DNA from: Arthrobacter_J sp038199985 | Lineage (GTDB): Bacteria > Actinomycetota > Actinomycetes > Actinomycetales > Micrococcaceae | NCBI GenBank assembly: GCA_038199985.1 | Contig: JBBPYK010000136.1 | Location: 1 to 42,217, forward strand | DNA: 42,217 nucleotides | Reading direction: 5' to 3' | Part shown: in pieces, positions 6,345 through 14,462 of the stretch | How positions within the stretch are numbered: position 1 is the first letter of the stretch | Layout: each line of letters begins with the position of its first letter | Made by a program: the position numbers and the translations under genes | Notes under the pieces: generated by a model | Databases searched by the model: none | Told to the model about the DNA's origin: nothing | Seen by the model: only the letters and a program-made list of their open reading frames with translations

Positions 6345-8204
6345 ATGGCCAATCAGCCGAGCCAGCTACTCCGCGATGATGCTGCACAGTCTGCCGTCGA
6401 GACGCAGATGGAAGCACCTACTACGCATGCTGCGCTGTTGTCGTGGGTGCAAGAGGTTACTCAGCTGGTGAAGCCTGACCGTGTCTATTGGGTGGACGGG
6501 TCTGCGGAAGAAAATGCGCTGCTCACCGACGAACTCGTCGAAGCCGGCACACTGACCCGGTTGAACCCGGAGAAGTTTCCCAATTCTTTCGCAGCATTTT
6601 CAGACCCCAAGGATGTTGCCCGCGTAGAAGAGCAGACCTTCATCTGCTCAGAGGAAGAGCGGGACTCCGGTTTCACCAATAACTGGATGGAACCGGCCCA
6701 GATGAAGGAGAAGCTCTCGAGCCTGTTCGACGGTGCCATGCGTGGGCGAACCATGTACGTCATCCCCTTTGTGATGGGCCACCTGGACGCAGAGGACCCC
6801 AAGTTCGGCGTCGAAATCACGGACAGCGCCTACGTGGTCGCGTCCATGCGCATCATGGCCAATATTGGTGCCGACGTCCTCCGCAAAATGGAAGAGACCA
6901 ACGCGTTCTTCGTTCCGGCACTGCATTCCGTGGGTGCGCCGCTTGAAGAAGGACAAGAGGACGTTGCCTGGCCATGTAACGAGGAAAAGTGGATTGTTCA
7001 CTTCCCCGAAGAACGTTCCATCTGGTCCTACGGATCCGGCTACGGCGGTAACGCCCTGCTGGGCAAGAAGTGCTTTGCTCTGCGCATCGCTTCCGCCATG
7101 GCCCGGGACGAAGGATGGCTCGCTGAGCACATGCTCATCCTGAAACTCACGTCACCGGAAAATAAGGACTACTACGTTTCGGCGGCCTTCCCTTCTGCCT
7201 GCGGCAAGACCAACCTCGCTCTGCTCGATCCCACCATCGAGGGGTGGAAGGCGGAGATGCTCGGCGACGACATCACCTGGATGCGCTTCGGCAAAGAAGG
7301 CGAACTGCGCGCTACCAACCCAGAAGCTGGCCTATTCGGTGTAGCTCCGGGTACCGGGTGGAGCACTAACCCCAACGCAATGCGCGGCATCGAAAAGGGC
7401 AACTCCATTTTCACCAACGTCGCATTGACGGACGACGGCGGCGTCTGGTGGGAGGGCATGACCGATGATGCTCCTGCTCACCTGACCGATTGGCGGGGTA
7501 ACGAATGGACCCCTGATTCCGGACGCACCGCAGCCCACCCCAACTCTCGTTTCTGCACGCCGATTGACCAGATCGACATGTTGGCCGAGGAGTACTTCTC
7601 GCCCGAGGGCGTGGAACTGTCCGCGATTCTATTCGGCGGTCGCCGCAAGACAACCATTCCTCTGGTGACGCAGGCCAGGGATTGGACCAGCGGTATCTTC
7701 ATGGGATCCACGCTCTCCTCGGAGACAACGGCCGCAGCATCCGGCGCCGTCGGCGTCGTACGTCGTGACCCCATGGCCATGCTGCCGTTCATTGGCTACG
7801 ACGCCGGCGACTACCTGAAGCACTGGATTACGCTCAGCTCCAAGGCCAATCAGGAGCGTCTGCCAAAGATCTTCCTGGTGAACTGGTTCCGTCGCAACGA
7901 CGATGGTGGTTTTGCCTGGCCCGGATTCAGCGAGAACTCACGCGTCCTGAAATGGGTTGTTGAGCGCATCGAAGGTACCGCTGAGGCTGTCGAGACACCC
8001 ATTGGAATGGTGCCCACGGGGGACTCCATCGACCTGTCGGGTCTGGATATGACGCCAGAGCAGGTTGAACATGCTGTTCGGGTAGACCCCGACGAGTGGA
8101 AGGACGAGCTGCAGGGTATTGAGCAGTGGTACGAGCGGTTCGGTGATTCCCTCCCGGAGGAGCTCACCGCTCAGCTTGCTCAGTTGAAGCAGCGCCTGGG
8201 CTAG
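6345..8204 (+). CDS. pckG: Phosphoenolpyruvate carboxykinase (GTP)
   Basis: PckG converts oxaloacetate and GTP to phosphoenolpyruvate, GDP and CO2, the first step of gluconeogenesis from TCA intermediates. The 619-residue protein has the GTP-enzyme P-loop AFPSACGKTN at 281-290 with Cys286 and Lys288, the metal/nucleotide segment GDDITWMRFG from 308, VAPGTGWSTNPNAM, and the FGGRRKTTIPLV stretch. Length and motifs match the GTP class, not the ATP class. A ribosome site GAAGGGA precedes the ATG. A large hairpin element with TTTTT lies 17 bp after the stop. The upstream 18-bp palindrome suggests repressor control. Confidence 0.97.
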   Translation: MANQPSQLLRDDAAQSAVETQMEAPTTHAALLSWVQEVTQLVKPDRVYWVDGSAEENALLTDELVEAGTLTRLNPEKFPNSFAAFSDPKDVARVEEQTFICSEEERDSGFTNNWMEPAQMKEKLSSLFDGAMRGRTMYVIPFVMGHLDAEDPKFGVEITDSAYVVASMRIMANIGADVLRKMEETNAFFVPALHSVGAPLEEGQEDVAWPCNEEKWIVHFPEERSIWSYGSGYGGNALLGKKCFALRIASAMARDEGWLAEHMLILKLTSPENKDYYVSAAFPSACGKTNLALLDPTIEGWKAEMLGDDITWMRFGKEGELRATNPEAGLFGVAPGTGWSTNPNAMRGIEKGNSIFTNVALTDDGGVWWEGMTDDAPAHLTDWRGNEWTPDSGRTAAHPNSRFCTPIDQIDMLAEEYFSPEGVELSAILFGGRRKTTIPLVTQARDWTSGIFMGSTLSSETTAAASGAVGVVRRDPMAMLPFIGYDAGDYLKHWITLSSKANQERLPKIFLVNWFRRNDDGGFAWPGFSENSRVLKWVVERIEGTAEAVETPIGMVPTGDSIDLSGLDMTPEQVEHAVRVDPDEWKDELQGIEQWYERFGDSLPEELTAQLAQLKQRLG

Positions 8205-8220
8205 ACCCGCAGCGCCAAAT

Positions 8221-8278
8221 GCGTGGCGCAGGTGCAGATACGTGGTTGGTCAACCGCGCACCTGCACCTGCGCCACGT
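8221..8278. repeat. Large intergenic palindrome, family A copy 1
   Basis: A 28-bp imperfect stem (two A-C mismatches and two G-U pairs) with a 2-nt centre. The left arm holds CGTGG at 8222-8226 and again at 8241-8245, 19 nt apart; the right arm mirrors this with CCGCG (8254-8258) and CCACG (8273-8277), also 19 nt apart. It sits between convergent pckG and hmp and is followed by TTTTTA, so it can also end pckG transcripts. A related copy with the same spacing and core length is at 41691-41746. Confidence 0.85.
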
Positions 8279-8309
8279 TTTTAGTTGGTGGTCGTCGGAG
8301 CAGAGGGTG

Positions 8310-9473
8310 CTAGGAGAAGAGCCACATATCCGGCCCAAAGACCTCGTACTGAATCCGGTCTGCCGGGATCCCCGCCTGCAGGGCCTGTGAGCGCATGCTC
8401 TTCATGAAGGGCAGCGGACCGCAGAGGTGCAAGGATGCATCCTGTGGAAGGTCAAGTCCCTCTAGCGTCATGAATCCCTTGTGGAATCCTTCCAACTCCT
8501 GTTCGTACCAGACGTGCAGATCCGCATTGGGCAGCTCGCTGACATGCGAGGTCATCTCCTGGCCGAGCGCCCACATATCTGGGGTGGACTCGGCGTGCAG
8601 AACGAGGACCTCTCGCTCGGAGTGGCTGGTGGCCAGCTCGTGAAGTAGCGACGCCGCCGGCGTGCAGCCTATACCTGCTGATGCCAGGATGATCGGTCCA
8701 TCGTTATCGCCCAGGCTCACCTCACCGTAGGGGTTGGAAAGTTCGACGACGGTTCCCACCTGAAGCTGATGGACGATGGGGGACACTTCACCGCCGTCGT
8801 CGAGTTTAGTGGTGATAGTGCGGGAGGTTGTGCTGGCGGCGTTGTGGCTCAGCGAGTACTGCCGAACCTGCAGGAGCCCGTCCTTGACGGGCACCCGAAC
8901 GCTCACGTATTGGCCTGCGCGACCAGGCGTGGCTGGGGTGTCATCAGCTGGTTCAAGTACCACGGTGACAGCACCGGACCCGGCGGGACGCTTCTCGGTA
9001 ATCTTCCACTGAGACCACGGCTTGTCATTGGCCTGGGACGCGTAGAGCCCCTTCTCGATTTTGATGAGCGCGTGGGCCATGAGCCAGTAGACCTCGGTCC
9101 AGGCGTCGGCAATCTCGGTGGTCAAGGTGTCGCCGAGGTCTTCAGCGATGGCATCGAAAAGGTGCTTGTAAACAATTGGATACTGGTCCGGAACGATCCC
9201 CAACGACGCGTGTTTGTTGGCGATGCGGACCAGCACTGCTTCCGGATACGAGTCAGGATTTTCTGCCAGCCAGGCGGCGAAGGCGACGATGCTTCCGGCG
9301 AGGGCTGATTGCTGCTTTCCGTTGCGCTGGTTGGAGCGACTGAATAAGCCGTTCATGAGTTCGGGATGGGCTTCGAAGAGACGGCGATAGAAGTGCGGGG
9401 TGATGCCATCCATGCGTTTGGATATGACGGGGAGGGTTGCTTTGATAACCGGCAGAGACTGAGAAGAAAGCAT
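8310..9473 (-). CDS. hmp: Flavohemoprotein, nitric oxide dioxygenase
   Basis: Hmp oxidises nitric oxide to nitrate with O2 and NAD(P)H, protecting against nitrosative stress. The 387-residue protein has an N-terminal globin domain (FYRRLFEAHPELMNGLF, proximal haem His88 in NKHASLGI), an FAD domain (RQYSLSHNA) and a C-terminal NAD-binding domain (GIGCTPAASLLHEL, LCGPLPFMKSM). The ATG at 9473 (MLSSQSLPVIKATLPV) aligns with the usual Hmp N-terminus; an in-frame ATG at 9503 lies inside the operator-like repeat and is less likely. nsrR lies directly upstream on the same strand, and a symmetric site sits at the hmp promoter. Confidence 0.95.
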   Translation of the reverse strand: MLSSQSLPVIKATLPVISKRMDGITPHFYRRLFEAHPELMNGLFSRSNQRNGKQQSALAGSIVAFAAWLAENPDSYPEAVLVRIANKHASLGIVPDQYPIVYKHLFDAIAEDLGDTLTTEIADAWTEVYWLMAHALIKIEKGLYASQANDKPWSQWKITEKRPAGSGAVTVVLEPADDTPATPGRAGQYVSVRVPVKDGLLQVRQYSLSHNAASTTSRTITTKLDDGGEVSPIVHQLQVGTVVELSNPYGEVSLGDNDGPIILASAGIGCTPAASLLHELATSHSEREVLVLHAESTPDMWALGQEMTSHVSELPNADLHVWYEQELEGFHKGFMTLEGLDLPQDASLHLCGPLPFMKSMRSQALQAGIPADRIQYEVFGPDMWLFS

Positions 9474-9496
9474 TGCGTGAGGCGCCTTTCGTATTA

Positions 9497-9522
9497 GTTG
9501 CATGTTCGGTGCAACATTTATA
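9497..9522 (-). promoter_or_regulatory. hmp promoter with NsrR-type operator candidate
   Basis: GTTGCA-N7-TGCAAC (9497-9515) is a perfect 6-bp inverted repeat immediately downstream of an AT-rich -10 (TATAAAT on the minus strand, 9516-9522), so it would cover the transcription start. A third TGCAAC lies at 9552-9557. Position and the adjacent NsrR gene suggest NO-responsive repression; the sequence differs from the NsrR consensus I recall. Confidence 0.5.
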
Positions 9523-9562
9523 ACTTAAGTTCTACACGGCGTAGAAAAAGGGTGCAACTCGG

Positions 9563-10012
9563 CTACAGGCCGGGCCGACGGCCAATCGATTCGAAGATCG
9601 GCTTCATCTGCTCCTCTTGGGGCAGGTCCGCTAGGACAACACTGTCCAGGGAGGCGTAGAAGGCTTCTCGGGCGTTGTTGAGCGCGTGACGAAGACCACA
9701 GTTATTGCTGAGCGGACACGCCACCTCTAGCGACTCACAATCAGCCATATCGATGCGTGGATCGAGCTCGCGAAGGAGCCACCCAACGCTGATACTCCGG
9801 CCCAGAGAGCTGAGCTGAACGCCTCCATTGCGACCGCGGTACACGGTGACCACGCCAAGGTCACGAAGCCGTAAGACCGCCTTGCTGACGTGGTTGTACG
9901 GGATGTTCACGGCCGCAGAAATTTCTCGAGTGGTGAATTGCGTACCCGGGGGAGTGGATGCACACAACATCACCATTCGCAGACAAAGATCGGCGAATGA
10001 GTTGATGCGCAT
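9563..10012 (-). CDS. nsrR: Rrf2-family NO-sensing repressor NsrR
   Basis: A 149-residue Rrf2 regulator. The N-terminal winged helix includes TTREISAAVNIPYNHVSKAVLRL and the wing YRGRNGGVQL. Three cysteines, Cys92, Cys99 and Cys105, lie in DCESLEVACPLSNNCGL, close to the positions known for the [4Fe-4S] cluster of Streptomyces NsrR, and Asp8, the fourth ligand there, is also present. This supports NsrR over IscR. Such proteins lose DNA binding when NO attacks the cluster and then release hmp. TAGACT lies 6 nt before the ATG, so translation is probably leaderless. hmp follows on the same strand. Confidence 0.88.
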   Translation of the reverse strand: MRINSFADLCLRMVMLCASTPPGTQFTTREISAAVNIPYNHVSKAVLRLRDLGVVTVYRGRNGGVQLSSLGRSISVGWLLRELDPRIDMADCESLEVACPLSNNCGLRHALNNAREAFYASLDSVVLADLPQEEQMKPIFESIGRRPGL

Positions 10013-10018
10013 GCATAT

Positions 10019-10024
10019 AGTCTA
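10019..10024 (-). promoter_or_regulatory. -10 element TAGACT of nsrR
   Basis: TAGACT-N6-ATG on the minus strand inside the 20-bp gap after the preceding gene; no clear -35. This suggests nsrR has its own start despite the short gap. Confidence 0.5.
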
Positions 10025-10032
10025 CGGCGTCG

Positions 10033-10473
10033 CTACTGCTCCCAGACCGTGCTCTCCGCGGCCTCCCAGATGGGGTCCTTGTAAGACCACTGTCCACCGT
10101 CTTCACCGTAGGGCTGGATCGCGGCGATAGAGACACCGGTGGCGTGCTCGGCAACCACGTAGATGGCGTCAGAGTTCTCATCTGGCAGGTGGATATCCGA
10201 GACAACCGCTGCGGCCCTGTTTTCATTGCGCTGCTGCTTGAGCGCCGCGTAAAGATCCTCGATCATAGAGTCGGCATCGAGATCTTTGTCGTCGTCCTCC
10301 GGGGAAACGGCAACCATGCGCACTTCACCGGTGTTGTCGATAATCAGAGCCGTGGGCAGGAACGCACCGTGCGTCTCAAGCTGGTCCTGTGCCATTCCCA
10401 GTGCGGTCCCCAACAGCTTGTTGAGATCCTCCTGCACCATGGCGTCCTGCGTTGCGTTTTCTTCAGTGCTCAT
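10033..10473 (-). CDS. Conserved protein of unknown function
   Basis: A 146-residue acidic, soluble protein that I do not recognise. It has no signal peptide or membrane segment. The centre alternates strands and helices (AFLPTALIIDNTGEVRMVAV, AAAVVSDIHLP, AIYVVAEHATGVSIAAIQPY), suggesting an alpha/beta fold. The start overlaps the stop of the upstream phosphomannomutase gene by 4 bp (ATGA), with AAGGAG 6 nt upstream, so the two are translationally coupled. Confidence 0.75.
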   Translation of the reverse strand: MSTEENATQDAMVQEDLNKLLGTALGMAQDQLETHGAFLPTALIIDNTGEVRMVAVSPEDDDKDLDADSMIEDLYAALKQQRNENRAAAVVSDIHLPDENSDAIYVVAEHATGVSIAAIQPYGEDGGQWSYKDPIWEAAESTVWEQ

Positions 10474-11909
10474 GAGTTCTCCTTGGCGTTTTCGCGGACA
10501 AGTTCAAGCACGCGATCGCGAATTGTCTCCATGGTGTCTTCGGTCTCGGCTTCCGTGTTCAACCGAAGGAATGGTTCCGTGTTGGAAGCCCGCAGATTGA
10601 ACCACCAGGCGCCACTATCTGCGGTGAAGGTGACACCGTCCAGCTCGTCCACTGACACGCCGTCGACCGCAAATTCAGTGCGGACGCGCTCAACAGCTGC
10701 CGGAACGTCCTCCACCCGGGAATTGACCTCGCCGGAAGCAAAGTACGGCTCGTACTCGCGGGCCAGATCTGACAGCGGCAGATCCTGCTCCGCCAACGCG
10801 GCCAGGACGTGCATAGCCGCAAGCATGCCGGTGTCAGCGTTGTAGAAGTCGCGGAAGTAGTAGTGCGCGGAATGCTCCCCACCAAAAACTGCGCCTTCAC
10901 TGGCCATCAAGTCCTTGATGAATGAATGGCCCACACGGGTACGCACCGGGCGTCCGCCGTCGTGCTTCACCAGCTCCGGCACTGCGCGCGAGGTGATGAG
11001 GTTGTGGATGATGGTGGGCGTTTCTTCTGGCGCGTGGGTGGCCGAACCAGCCTGTGCACGTCGGATCTCGCGCCGGGCTACCATGGCCGTGATGGCGGAC
11101 GGGCTGACGGGCTGACCCTTTTCATCGATCACGAAGCAGCGGTCGGCGTCGCCGTCGAACGCCAGCCCGATGTCGGCGCCATGTTCAACGACGGCAGCCT
11201 GCAGATCAAGAAGGTTTTCCGGCTCCAATGGGTTGGCCGGATGATTCGGGAACGAACCATCGAGTTCAAAGAACAACGGCACGATTTCGAACGGCAGGCC
11301 CGGGAGCAACTTGTCACCCAGAACGGCCGGGGTTGTCATGCCAGCCATACCGTTACCGGCATCCACCACAACCTTCATGGGGCGCGACCTGCTCAGATCA
11401 ACGAGCGACCGTAGATACTCGGCGTAACCACGAAGCACATCGCGGACGCTGATCAGACCGGGCTTGTCGACGGCCGGGATGACGCCCTCGACCAGATAGT
11501 GCTCGGCTCGCGCCTGGATTTCCTTGAGCCCAGTTTCCGAGGACACGGGGATGGCCCCGGCCTTGGCCATTTTGATGCCGTTGTACTGCGCAGGATTGTG
11601 GCTGGCCGTGAAAATAACGCCAGCCGCGTTGAAGGAACCGCAAGCGTAATAGAGCTCGTCCGTGGAAATGAGATCCAGGAGCACCACGTCCGCGCCGCGT
11701 GCAGTGACGCCGGCTGCGAAAGCTTTGCAGAACTCGGGCGAAGACGGCCGCATATCGCCGCCCACCAGAACAGTCTGGCCCGATAAATCGAGGACGTCCA
11801 CGAACGCGGCGCCGGTGGCCTCAACGGTTTCGCGCGTGATGGTTTCGCCGACGACGCCGCGAACGTCATAGGCCTTGAAGGACTCGGAGAGATCGACTGT
11901 GCTGTTCAC
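10470..11909 (-). CDS. manB: Phosphomannomutase/phosphoglucomutase
   Basis: This enzyme interconverts hexose 6- and 1-phosphates, feeding GDP-mannose or UDP-glucose for cell-surface glycans. The 479-residue protein has the phosphoserine loop TASHNPAQYNGIK with Ser103, the metal loop DGDADRCF, the sugar-binding GGEHSAHYYF and a C-terminal phosphate site (RASNTEPFLRLN). It begins with GTG at 11909; there is no Shine-Dalgarno, but TAGACT lies 7 nt upstream. The last 4 bp overlap the downstream unknown gene. The mannose/glucose preference cannot be read from sequence, so the symbol is tentative. Confidence 0.92.
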   Translation of the reverse strand: MNSTVDLSESFKAYDVRGVVGETITRETVEATGAAFVDVLDLSGQTVLVGGDMRPSSPEFCKAFAAGVTARGADVVLLDLISTDELYYACGSFNAAGVIFTASHNPAQYNGIKMAKAGAIPVSSETGLKEIQARAEHYLVEGVIPAVDKPGLISVRDVLRGYAEYLRSLVDLSRSRPMKVVVDAGNGMAGMTTPAVLGDKLLPGLPFEIVPLFFELDGSFPNHPANPLEPENLLDLQAAVVEHGADIGLAFDGDADRCFVIDEKGQPVSPSAITAMVARREIRRAQAGSATHAPEETPTIIHNLITSRAVPELVKHDGGRPVRTRVGHSFIKDLMASEGAVFGGEHSAHYYFRDFYNADTGMLAAMHVLAALAEQDLPLSDLAREYEPYFASGEVNSRVEDVPAAVERVRTEFAVDGVSVDELDGVTFTADSGAWWFNLRASNTEPFLRLNTEAETEDTMETIRDRVLELVRENAKENS

Positions 11910-11916
11910 GCAATCG

Positions 11917-11922
11917 AGTCTA
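11917..11922 (-). promoter_or_regulatory. -10 element TAGACT of the phosphomannomutase gene
   Basis: TAGACT on the minus strand, 7 nt upstream of the GTG start. It is the same hexamer and nearly the same spacing as at 5159, 10019 and 15738. Confidence 0.5.
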
Positions 11923-11978
11923 GCCGGACGGGACGATTACGGTTGGAGTTATCAACATCATGAGTGCTGGAGGTTTCC

Positions 11979-12320
11979 ATGGTTGAAGATCGTTTGTCGA
12001 AGCAGGCCCGCGCAGTCGACGCGGCACTGCAAGCAGCCAATGTCAGGGGAGAAGTGCGGGTCCTGCCTGAGTCCACCCACACGGCAGCGGATGCTGCGCA
12101 GGGCTTGGGATGCGACGTCGGGGCGATCGCCAGCAGCTTGGTCTTTATCTGCGATGGCGAGCCACTGCTGGTCATGACCAGTGGGCGCCACCGCGTGGAC
12201 ACCGGGCTACTTGCCACCCGGATGAGACGCCAGCAAATTGGCCGCGCGACGCCCGCGCAGGTCCGCGAAGCGACGACTAAGTTTTCCACAGCAGGAGCTT
12301 ACCGCTCCCAAAATGTCTGA
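11979..12320 (+). pseudogene. Truncated YbaK/EbsC-family aminoacyl-tRNA deacylase
   Basis: YbaK-type proteins hydrolyse mischarged aminoacyl-tRNAs. The 113-residue frame has a normal N-terminal half: DRLSKQARAVDAAL, the STHTAADAAQGLGCDVGAIASSLVF core and LLVMTSGRHRVD. After REATT it ends in KFSTAGAYRSQNV and a stop, whereas the family (about 150-165 residues) should continue with a GVSPVGH-type segment that completes the pocket. I infer the 3' third was lost, with the deletion joint directly upstream of recQ. GGAGG (11969-11973) serves the ATG at 11979. It may still be translated but is probably not active. Confidence 0.75.
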
Positions 12321-12341
12321 ACTGGCTGGAATACTGTGGGC

Positions 12342-14462
12342 ATGGCTGACACAGAAACCACAACTCTTCATACCGAGGCAATTGCCATCCTGCGCGCGCT
12401 CGTGGGGCGGGAAGACGCGCAGTTTCACGAGGGACAGTTTGAGGCAATTCAGGCACTGGTGGAAGGCGGGCGCCGTGCGCTCGTGGTGCAACGGACCGGT
12501 TGGGGAAAATCAGCCGTCTATTTTGTCGCCAGCCTCCTGCTACGTGCCCGCGGGGCAGGGCCAACGCTCATAGTGTCGCCGCTCTTGGCGCTCATGCGGG
12601 ACCAGGTCTCTGCCGCAGAGCGGGCTGGCGTCAGAGCCAGCGCCATCAACTCTGCAAACCAGCTCCAGTGGCAGGAAATCTCTGCGGCACTGGAAGAAGA
12701 CACCGTGGACGTTCTGTTGGTCTCACCGGAGAGGCTCAACAACCCAGGCTTCCGCGACCAGCACCTACCAGAACTGATGCGCCGTTCAGGGCTACTCGTC
12801 ATCGACGAAGCACACTGCATTTCTGACTGGGGTCACGATTTTCGTCCGGACTACCGCAGAATCAGAGACCTCGTAGCGCAGCTGCCACACAAGGTGCCTG
12901 TTCTGGCCACCACCGCCACGGCTAACTCCCGCGTTGTCGATGATGTGGAGGAACAGTTGGGCGCCGGAGGAGAAGACGTCTTCACGATCCGAGGCCCGCT
13001 GGCCAGAAAGTCCCTTCGTCTTGGTGTGCTGCGTCTCCCGAGCCCCAAGAGTCGCCTGGCTTGGCTGCTCACCCACATGAATGACCTTCCCGGTAGCGGA
13101 ATCATCTACACCCTGACGGTGTCGGCGGCGGAGGACACTGCCAGGCTCCTGCGAGAGGCTGGCCACACGGTCCGCGCCTATACCGGCAGAACCGACCCCG
13201 CAGACCGTGAACAGCTGGAAGCGGCATTGAAGGCAAACGAGGTCAAAGCGCTCGTTGCCACCTCGGCCCTTGGCATGGGATTCGACAAACCGGACCTCGG
13301 TTTTGTGGTGCACCTGGGAGCGCCGTCGTCGCCGGTGGCGTACTACCAGCAGGTGGGCCGCGCGGGTCGCGGCACCCCCAACGCAGACGTACTACTGCTG
13401 CCAGGAACAGAAGACAAAGACATCTGGCAATATTTCGCGACGGCGTCCATGCCCGCTGCGGCTCCGGCCGAGGCCGTCCTGGAGGCACTTTCCAACGGGG
13501 AGACACTGTCCTCACCAGCACTGGAATCCCTGGTCAACCTCAAGCGCTCGCCGATGGAACTGCTCTTGAAAGTCCTTGCCGTGGATGGTGCCGTGCAACG
13601 GGTGCAGGGTGGATGGCAAGGAACCGGCAAACCGTGGTCCTACGACCGTGAGCGCTATGAACGCATTGCCAGAGCGCGCGTCGCTGAGCAGAACCTGATG
13701 CTGGACTATGAAACCACCACCACGTGCCGCATGGAGTTCCTTGCCACGACGCTTGATGATCAGGATGCCGGTCCGTGCGGACGCTGTGACAATTGCGCGG
13801 GCCCCTGGTACTCGGACGTGGTCAACCGAGACGCCTCGGAAAGCGCCAGCCAGTCCCTTGGCCGTGCCGGAGTGGAGATTGAACCGCGTGGCATGTGGCC
13901 CTCGGGCATGGACAAGCTCGGCGTCCCCGTCAAGGGAAAGATCAAACCAGATGTGTCCATGTCTGCTGGGCGCGCCCTTGCACGCCTGACGGACCTCGGC
14001 TGGGGTGGTCGACTCCGCGAGGTTTTCGCGACCGATGCCGTCGATGCCGCAGTGGATTCTGCGCTGATGAAGGGCTGCGTTCAAGTCCTCGCCCAGTGGG
14101 GGTGGGAAGAGCGGCCCGTGGCTGTGGTTTCCGTCCCGTCGCGGAGCAGGCCCCTATTGGTGGAGTCGCTGGCCCGCGGGCTCTCGGAGATTGGCCAGAT
14201 ACCCTATCTCGGGGCTCTCCGGCTTGTCGACGGCGGCCCGACTGGCGCACCAGGCGGAAACAGTGCTTTTCGCCTCGCTTCTGTGTGGGACAGATTCCAG
14301 GTTCCTCCCGAAGGGGCAACATGGTTCAGCGAGAATCCCGGGCCGGTCCTTTTGGTCGATGACCAAGCGGACAGCCGGTGGACACTGACTGTGGTCGCGA
14401 AGTCGCTGCGTGAAGCTGGTGCTACCTCCGTCCTGCCGTTTACCCTTGCGCTGAAGGCCTAG
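12342..14462 (+). CDS. recQ: RecQ-family ATP-dependent DNA helicase with C-terminal phosphoribosyltransferase-like end
   Basis: A 3'-5' DNA helicase of the RecQ type, acting in repair and recombination. Motifs in order (706 residues): Walker A QRTGWGKS (50-57), VSPLLALMRDQV, DEAH box VIDEAHCISDWGHDFRPDYRR (about 150-170), ATTATA, and the second RecA domain ending AYYQQVGRAGR. The RecQ zinc site follows (C-x16-C-x2-C-x2-C in CRMEF...CGRCDNC). There is no HRDC domain; the C-terminus has VLLVDDQADSRWT (about 669-681), which resembles a PRPP-binding loop. The start is the ATG at 12342 or a GTG two codons earlier. The stop overlaps the convergent aldo/keto reductase. Confidence 0.92.
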   Translation: MADTETTTLHTEAIAILRALVGREDAQFHEGQFEAIQALVEGGRRALVVQRTGWGKSAVYFVASLLLRARGAGPTLIVSPLLALMRDQVSAAERAGVRASAINSANQLQWQEISAALEEDTVDVLLVSPERLNNPGFRDQHLPELMRRSGLLVIDEAHCISDWGHDFRPDYRRIRDLVAQLPHKVPVLATTATANSRVVDDVEEQLGAGGEDVFTIRGPLARKSLRLGVLRLPSPKSRLAWLLTHMNDLPGSGIIYTLTVSAAEDTARLLREAGHTVRAYTGRTDPADREQLEAALKANEVKALVATSALGMGFDKPDLGFVVHLGAPSSPVAYYQQVGRAGRGTPNADVLLLPGTEDKDIWQYFATASMPAAAPAEAVLEALSNGETLSSPALESLVNLKRSPMELLLKVLAVDGAVQRVQGGWQGTGKPWSYDRERYERIARARVAEQNLMLDYETTTTCRMEFLATTLDDQDAGPCGRCDNCAGPWYSDVVNRDASESASQSLGRAGVEIEPRGMWPSGMDKLGVPVKGKIKPDVSMSAGRALARLTDLGWGGRLREVFATDAVDAAVDSALMKGCVQVLAQWGWEERPVAVVSVPSRSRPLLVESLARGLSEIGQIPYLGALRLVDGGPTGAPGGNSAFRLASVWDRFQVPPEGATWFSENPGPVLLVDDQADSRWTLTVVAKSLREAGATSVLPFTLALKA

